Assembly: GCA_951640165.1 (NCBI GenBank)
Contig: OX621261.1
Coordinates: forward strand, 4,278,001 to 4,342,000
Length of the DNA stretch: 64,000 nt
Source: Pseudoips prasinana
Taxonomy: Eukaryota > Arthropoda > Insecta > Lepidoptera > Nolidae
Direction of reading: 5' to 3'
Made by a program: the position numbers and the translations under genes. Within the stretch, counting starts at the first letter, position 1. Every line of letters starts with the position of its first letter. Below the pieces are notes generated by a model, which was not told the DNA's origin, ran no database searches, and worked only from the letters and a program-made list of their open reading frames with translations. Of the stretch, positions 60,921 to 64,000 are shown piece after piece.

Positions 60921-61597
60921 ATTGAAGCTTGCCTAAATTCGCGACCACTATGCAATGTAACTGAAAACACCGAGGAAATTAATTGTTTGACACCAGGACA
61001 CTTTCTAACTGGCACATCTCTTATGTCAATTCCAGAACCGGATCTTGACAATACATATAATTTAAACAAACGATGGCAGATTGTCAGAAACTAAGTAAGG
61101 ACTTTTGGAGAAAATGGTCGCAAGAATACCTACAACAACTACAAGCTAGGTTAAAGTGGAAACGGCAGAATTCAGACCCGCAAGAAAATGACATAGTGTG
61201 CATCAAAGATGAACATTTACCCGCAGGTAAATGGGCTCTAGGTCGGGTGGCAAAGCTGCATCCCGGAAAGGACGGCCACACGAGGGTTGTTACATTACAG
61301 ACTGTAAAAGGAGAAATTAAACGACCGATTACAAAATTGGTACCACTACTTAACGCTGAAAAGGAAGAAAAGTACATTGACAATTTACCAAAACCCAGAA
61401 GAAATAGACCCAAAAGACTTTCTTGGAATAGTCTGCTCTGCTGCACTTTAATGCTTATTATGGCGTTAATCACACCTACGGTTCAACAAGATATGACACT
61501 TACCCCATTGACAAAAAATCAAAACATTTATTTTGACAAAATTGCAGAATTACAAGAAGTAAAAGATGAATGGAAACTGGTTTTTATTATAACATGA
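60921..61597 (+). pseudogene. Bel/Pao Pol C-terminus running into the env-like start
   Basis: After the stop, the same frame shows LNSRPL and further Pol residues to a second break near 61085. The frame at 61073-61597 then gives a chromo/DUF5641-like segment (WRKWSQEYLQQLQ, PAGKWALGRV, RPITKLVPL), as is usual at the end of Bel/Pao integrases. It continues without a stop into a hydrophobic signal-like stretch (LLCCTLMLIMALI). It is split by frameshifts at about 61085 and 61575. Confidence 0.75.
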
Positions 61598-62268
61598 CAA
61601 ATTATTGGCGAAATGTTAATGCATTGCATAATTTTGTGAGGCACATAAAACAGTTTAGAAGCGATGATTGGTTGATGCAATTCCATATCATAGTTAACCA
61701 ACTTGAACAAAACACCAATGAATTAAATTATTACAATCAGGTTTTAAAATCGCAGAGGTTAATTCAACACAGGTTCAAACGAGGGTTAATCGACGGAGTT
61801 GGATATGTTGCAAACTCATTATTTGGAGTTTTAGATCAGCGTTTTGCAGATAAATATGAAAACGACATTAAAACAACCCAACACAATGAGAAACATTTGC
61901 TACAGTTGCTAAAAAACCAAACTAGCATTCTGGAAACCGAACACAACATTGTTCAGCGTAACGAAGCTACAATGGTAAAGCACTTAGATTTGATAAATGA
62001 TCGCCTAAATTCGTTAGAAAATAGCACACTGTGAAATAACGGTAATTATGCAAATTCCTTTCATATTATAACATCGGCCATGGCTGCCGAAGCAATGGTT
62101 CAAAGTTTAAAAGACATTCAACAAACCCTTATAAATACCTTGACAAATATTTATCGGGGACAAATGGACGTACATCTGATATCACCGAGTCAATTGCAAA
62201 GTGAGTTGGATAAAATAGCGCGACAATTACCTCGCGCTGTGCACTACCGGAAGTCCAGAACGACGTAA
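61570..62268 (+). pseudogene. Baculovirus-F/insect-retrovirus-like envelope remnant, broken
   Basis: Two frames (61570-62034 and 62041-62268) are separated by a stop at 62032-62034. The first holds a basic furin-type site, RFKR, followed by a glycine- and alanine-containing hydrophobic segment of fusion-peptide type. It then has a long helical, coiled-coil-prone region, the order found in Baculo_F family fusion proteins. The C-terminal part with the membrane anchor is absent: sequence passes into non-coding DNA and the LTR at 62350. With the stop, the frameshifts and no anchor, it cannot make a functional envelope. Confidence 0.7.
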
Positions 62269-62349
62269 GTGATATTTACAGACTTTTCAGGATACATGCA
62301 CGCATTACACAACAATATCTATTGATGGAAATAAAGGTACCAATCTTTA

Positions 62350-62523
62350 TGTACGGTGCACGTACAGGATTTTAATGTATATTTAGCAAATTATGTTAGA
62401 AAAGGCCCGCGTTGTTGCACTTGGATCGCAACCTACATTTGGTACTTAGTGCAATGACATGTAGCAGAACATTTTTATACATTTCTCATATTTAGTGTTC
62501 TTATAGACGTGGTTTGATTCGGA
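62350..62523 (+). repeat. Bel/Pao 3' LTR, truncated
   Basis: Matches 55331-55503 at about 97%, then stops in an A tract of about 20 bp. Confidence 0.88.
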
Positions 62524-62548
62524 AAAAAAAAAAAAAAAAAAATAAAAA

Positions 62549-62785
62549 TGTACGGTGTGTTAACCGTTCATTGAATGTCAGTGCAAATTAAATGTATGTA
62601 AAATGTAAATGAATGTTCAACGGGATGAATCGTAATGAAACTGTAAGTTGTCCGAATCCAACCACGTCTTTATGAACACTAAATATGAGAAATGTATAAA
62701 AATGTTCTGCTACATGTCATTGCACTAAGTACCAAATGTAGGTTGCGATCAAAGTGCAACAACGCGGGCCTTTTCTAACATAATT
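62549..62785 (-). repeat. Bel/Pao LTR, inverted copy
   Basis: TGTACGGTGTGTTAACCG at the left is the inverse of the LTR 3' end. Similarity runs to AACATAATT, about 38 bp short of the LTR start. At several positions it agrees with the 5' LTR and not the truncated 3' LTR. Confidence 0.88.
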
Positions 62786-63014
62786 GACTTCTTTCCGGTC
62801 ATGTCGCTAGTCCTCCCATCGGATCATAAGAGTGGTGGAATAGAAAGTGTCCCTGTGTTTGCGCACACACTTGTACACTATAATATGTCCCGTGCAGATG
62901 GCTAGTCTCCATTGAGACTGGCCGCCGTGGCCGAAATCGACCAGGAGGATATTATTACATTCCCACATCACAAAACATCTGCAAGTGCGGCGTGTCACCC
63001 CAAAGTATGGCATA

Positions 63015-63245
63015 TTTGGGGTCTGTTAGCGTGGTTGGAAAATGCTTACTTTTCACGCGGAGGTCGTGGGTTCGATTCCAACCCAGGACAGATATTTGAG
63101 TGCATGAACATGTCTGTTTGTCCTGAGTCTGGGTGTATTAACAAAAGAAAAGTAGTATATCAGTTATCTGGTTTCCATAGCACAAGCCCTGCTTAGTTTG
63201 GGATCAGATGACCGTGTGTGAATAATGTCTCCGAAAATTATTATT
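63015..63245 (+). repeat. tRNA-headed SINE (family B)
   Basis: Plus-strand copy with A box TTAGCGTGGTTGG and B box GGGTTCGATTCCAA, body TCTGGTTTCCATAG and an ATTATTATTATT tail. Confidence 0.88.
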
Positions 63246-63483
63246 ATTTATCTGTTTGTTAATCCTGTCTCCTGTTCCCTTCAGGAGTTGTATGAGGCCA
63301 GCCAAAGCGGTCAGCGTTGCGCAATTTTGGGCTGATTAAATTTAATTCTTATCGTAGACACGTTAAGAATAAGATTTGAAGATCTTCTCAGTTGGGGCGC
63401 ATTGGATCCGGTGGTGGCATGAAAGACCGTCTTTATAAACACAAGGTCTGTCATAATAATAATATTGAATTCGTTTCTTTATA

Positions 63484-63772
63484 TAGGCAGAACCATTCGG
63501 ACAATATGTAGTAAACTATAGCGTAAACTATTTTCGATAGTTAAACCCAAACATAGTCACCTCGACAATAACTTAATACAAGCTAGCTAAATATCATTAC
63601 TATTATAAAATATTTCTTCTAAATGTCTTTACAATCCGTGCACCTAAATATCTATATGTAACTAGAAATAATTATGTATATTTAACTATATTACTACAAA
63701 CATGTTCTGACTATTTGCAAGCGCTTTTTTAAAGTCTACGTGAGTAAAAACCTTTTTCATTTTATTTTATAT
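63484..63772 (+). repeat. Interspersed repeat X, uninterrupted copy
   Basis: Gives the reference order for 13680-14282 and shows the Helitron empty site at about 63566. Confidence 0.8.
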
Positions 63773-63777
63773 TTATA

Positions 63778-64000
63778 ACATTCAGTAGGAACACATTGAA
63801 TGTTCTAAACATTCAGTAGGAAGACACTGAATGTTCTGAACGTTCAGTAGGAAGGCACTGAATGTTCTGAAACTTTAGTAGGAAGACACTGAATGTTTTG
63901 AACATTCAGTAGGAAGACACTGAATGTTCTGAACATTCATTAGGAAGACACTGATTGTTCTGAACAATCAGTAGGAAGATACTGATTGTTCTGGCCATTC
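63778..64000 (+). repeat. 31-bp hairpin minisatellite, at least seven units, continues off the edge
   Basis: Each unit reads about GAACATTCAGTAGGAAGACA then CTGAATGTTCT. The two halves, GAACATTCAGT and ACTGAATGTTC, pair around AGGAAGAC. In the last units both arms change together to GAACAATCAGT and ACTGATTGTTC. Confidence 0.95.

Larger units (their letters stand above)
55331..62785 (+). mobile_element. Bel/Pao LTR retroelement with env-like region and rearranged 3' end
   Basis: The 275-bp 5' LTR (55331-55605) has short inverse ends, GTACGGTG and CACCGTAC. A TGGTCCTTCGAA primer-site-like sequence follows about 8 bp later. Gag-Pol (55845-60920) is in one frame. Downstream are the Pol C-terminus and an envelope-like region (to 62268). 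Then comes a truncated direct LTR (62350-62523), an A tract and an inverted, nearly full LTR (62549-62785). Direct LTR copies differ at about six of 173 positions. The copy is broken by a stop, frameshifts and loss of the env end. Confidence 0.88.
55140..62965 (+). repeat. tRNA-headed SINE (family A) split by the Bel/Pao element
   Basis: 55140-55330 has the head (TTCTAGCGGTAGCG, GGGTTCAAATCCCGG) and half the body, stopping at GATCCTGTA. The body resumes at 62786 with GACTTCTTTCCGGTC and ends at 62965 (AGGAGGATATTATTACATTC). The intact order is seen at 21494-21873. Confidence 0.88.

Noticed and set aside
63778..64000. CRISPR-like array
   Set aside because: Repeats are contiguous with no unique spacers and lie in an insect genome; it is a minisatellite.

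Overview
This 64-kb window is AT-rich nuclear DNA of a moth or butterfly (Lepidoptera). The assignment rests on many copies of a Lep1-type Helitron (5' TCTATACATATAATAAAAT, 3' hairpin then CACAGCTAG), a mag-type Ty3/gypsy element with 79-bp LTRs, several tRNA-headed SINE families, BovB-like RTE LINEs, Jockey/CR1-type LINEs and a Bel/Pao element. No working tRNA or rRNA gene, CRISPR array or prokaryotic feature was seen.

Host genes occupy little of the window. (1) A Toll receptor gene lies on the minus strand at 50211-55029 (its last two exons; the 5' exons are beyond the right edge). Its TIR domain is cut by one in-frame TGA. (2) The first exon of a second Toll-like gene lies on the same strand at 6730-6918 and continues off the left edge, so the two are head-to-tail members of a Toll cluster. 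(3) Between them, on the plus strand, is an unnamed gene of at least three phase-compatible exons (33543-33615, 44584-44888, 46087-47636) that ends in a Lys/Asp/Glu-rich repeat. Its last exon carries a frameshift and a LINE insertion. Everything else I recognise is mobile DNA or its remains.

Layout. 1-6.6 kb: LINE debris, a hAT-type element with an 8-bp target duplication that carries RTE sequence, and a complete but miniature mag element. 6.7-7.5 kb: Toll exon and Helitrons. 8.2-11.9 kb: an integrase-bearing (KRBA2/Ginger-like) element with long inverted ends, one of them split by a 594-bp MITE. 11.9-12.8 kb: PIF1-type helicase remnant and a 117-bp tandem repeat. 13-16 kb: MITEs and Helitrons. 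16.1-20.1 kb: a two-ORF Jockey-like LINE sitting inside a Helitron. 20.4-24.9 kb: SINEs, MITEs, LINEs. 24.9-32.7 kb: a 3.4-kb segment present twice in direct orientation. 33.5-49 kb: the plus-strand gene with repeat-packed introns, including a near-perfect 203-bp-arm palindrome and a long-inverted-repeat element holding a cysteine-rich ORF. 50-55 kb: Toll. 55.3-62.8 kb: a Bel/Pao retroelement with a broken env-like region, inserted in a SINE and ending in an inverted LTR. 63-64 kb: SINE, an interspersed repeat and a 31-bp hairpin minisatellite that runs off the edge.

The main biology is dense nesting. Many insertions can be dated relative to each other because both sides of the interrupted element and the target-site duplication are visible. 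All family names come from motif recognition by eye; no database search was run.
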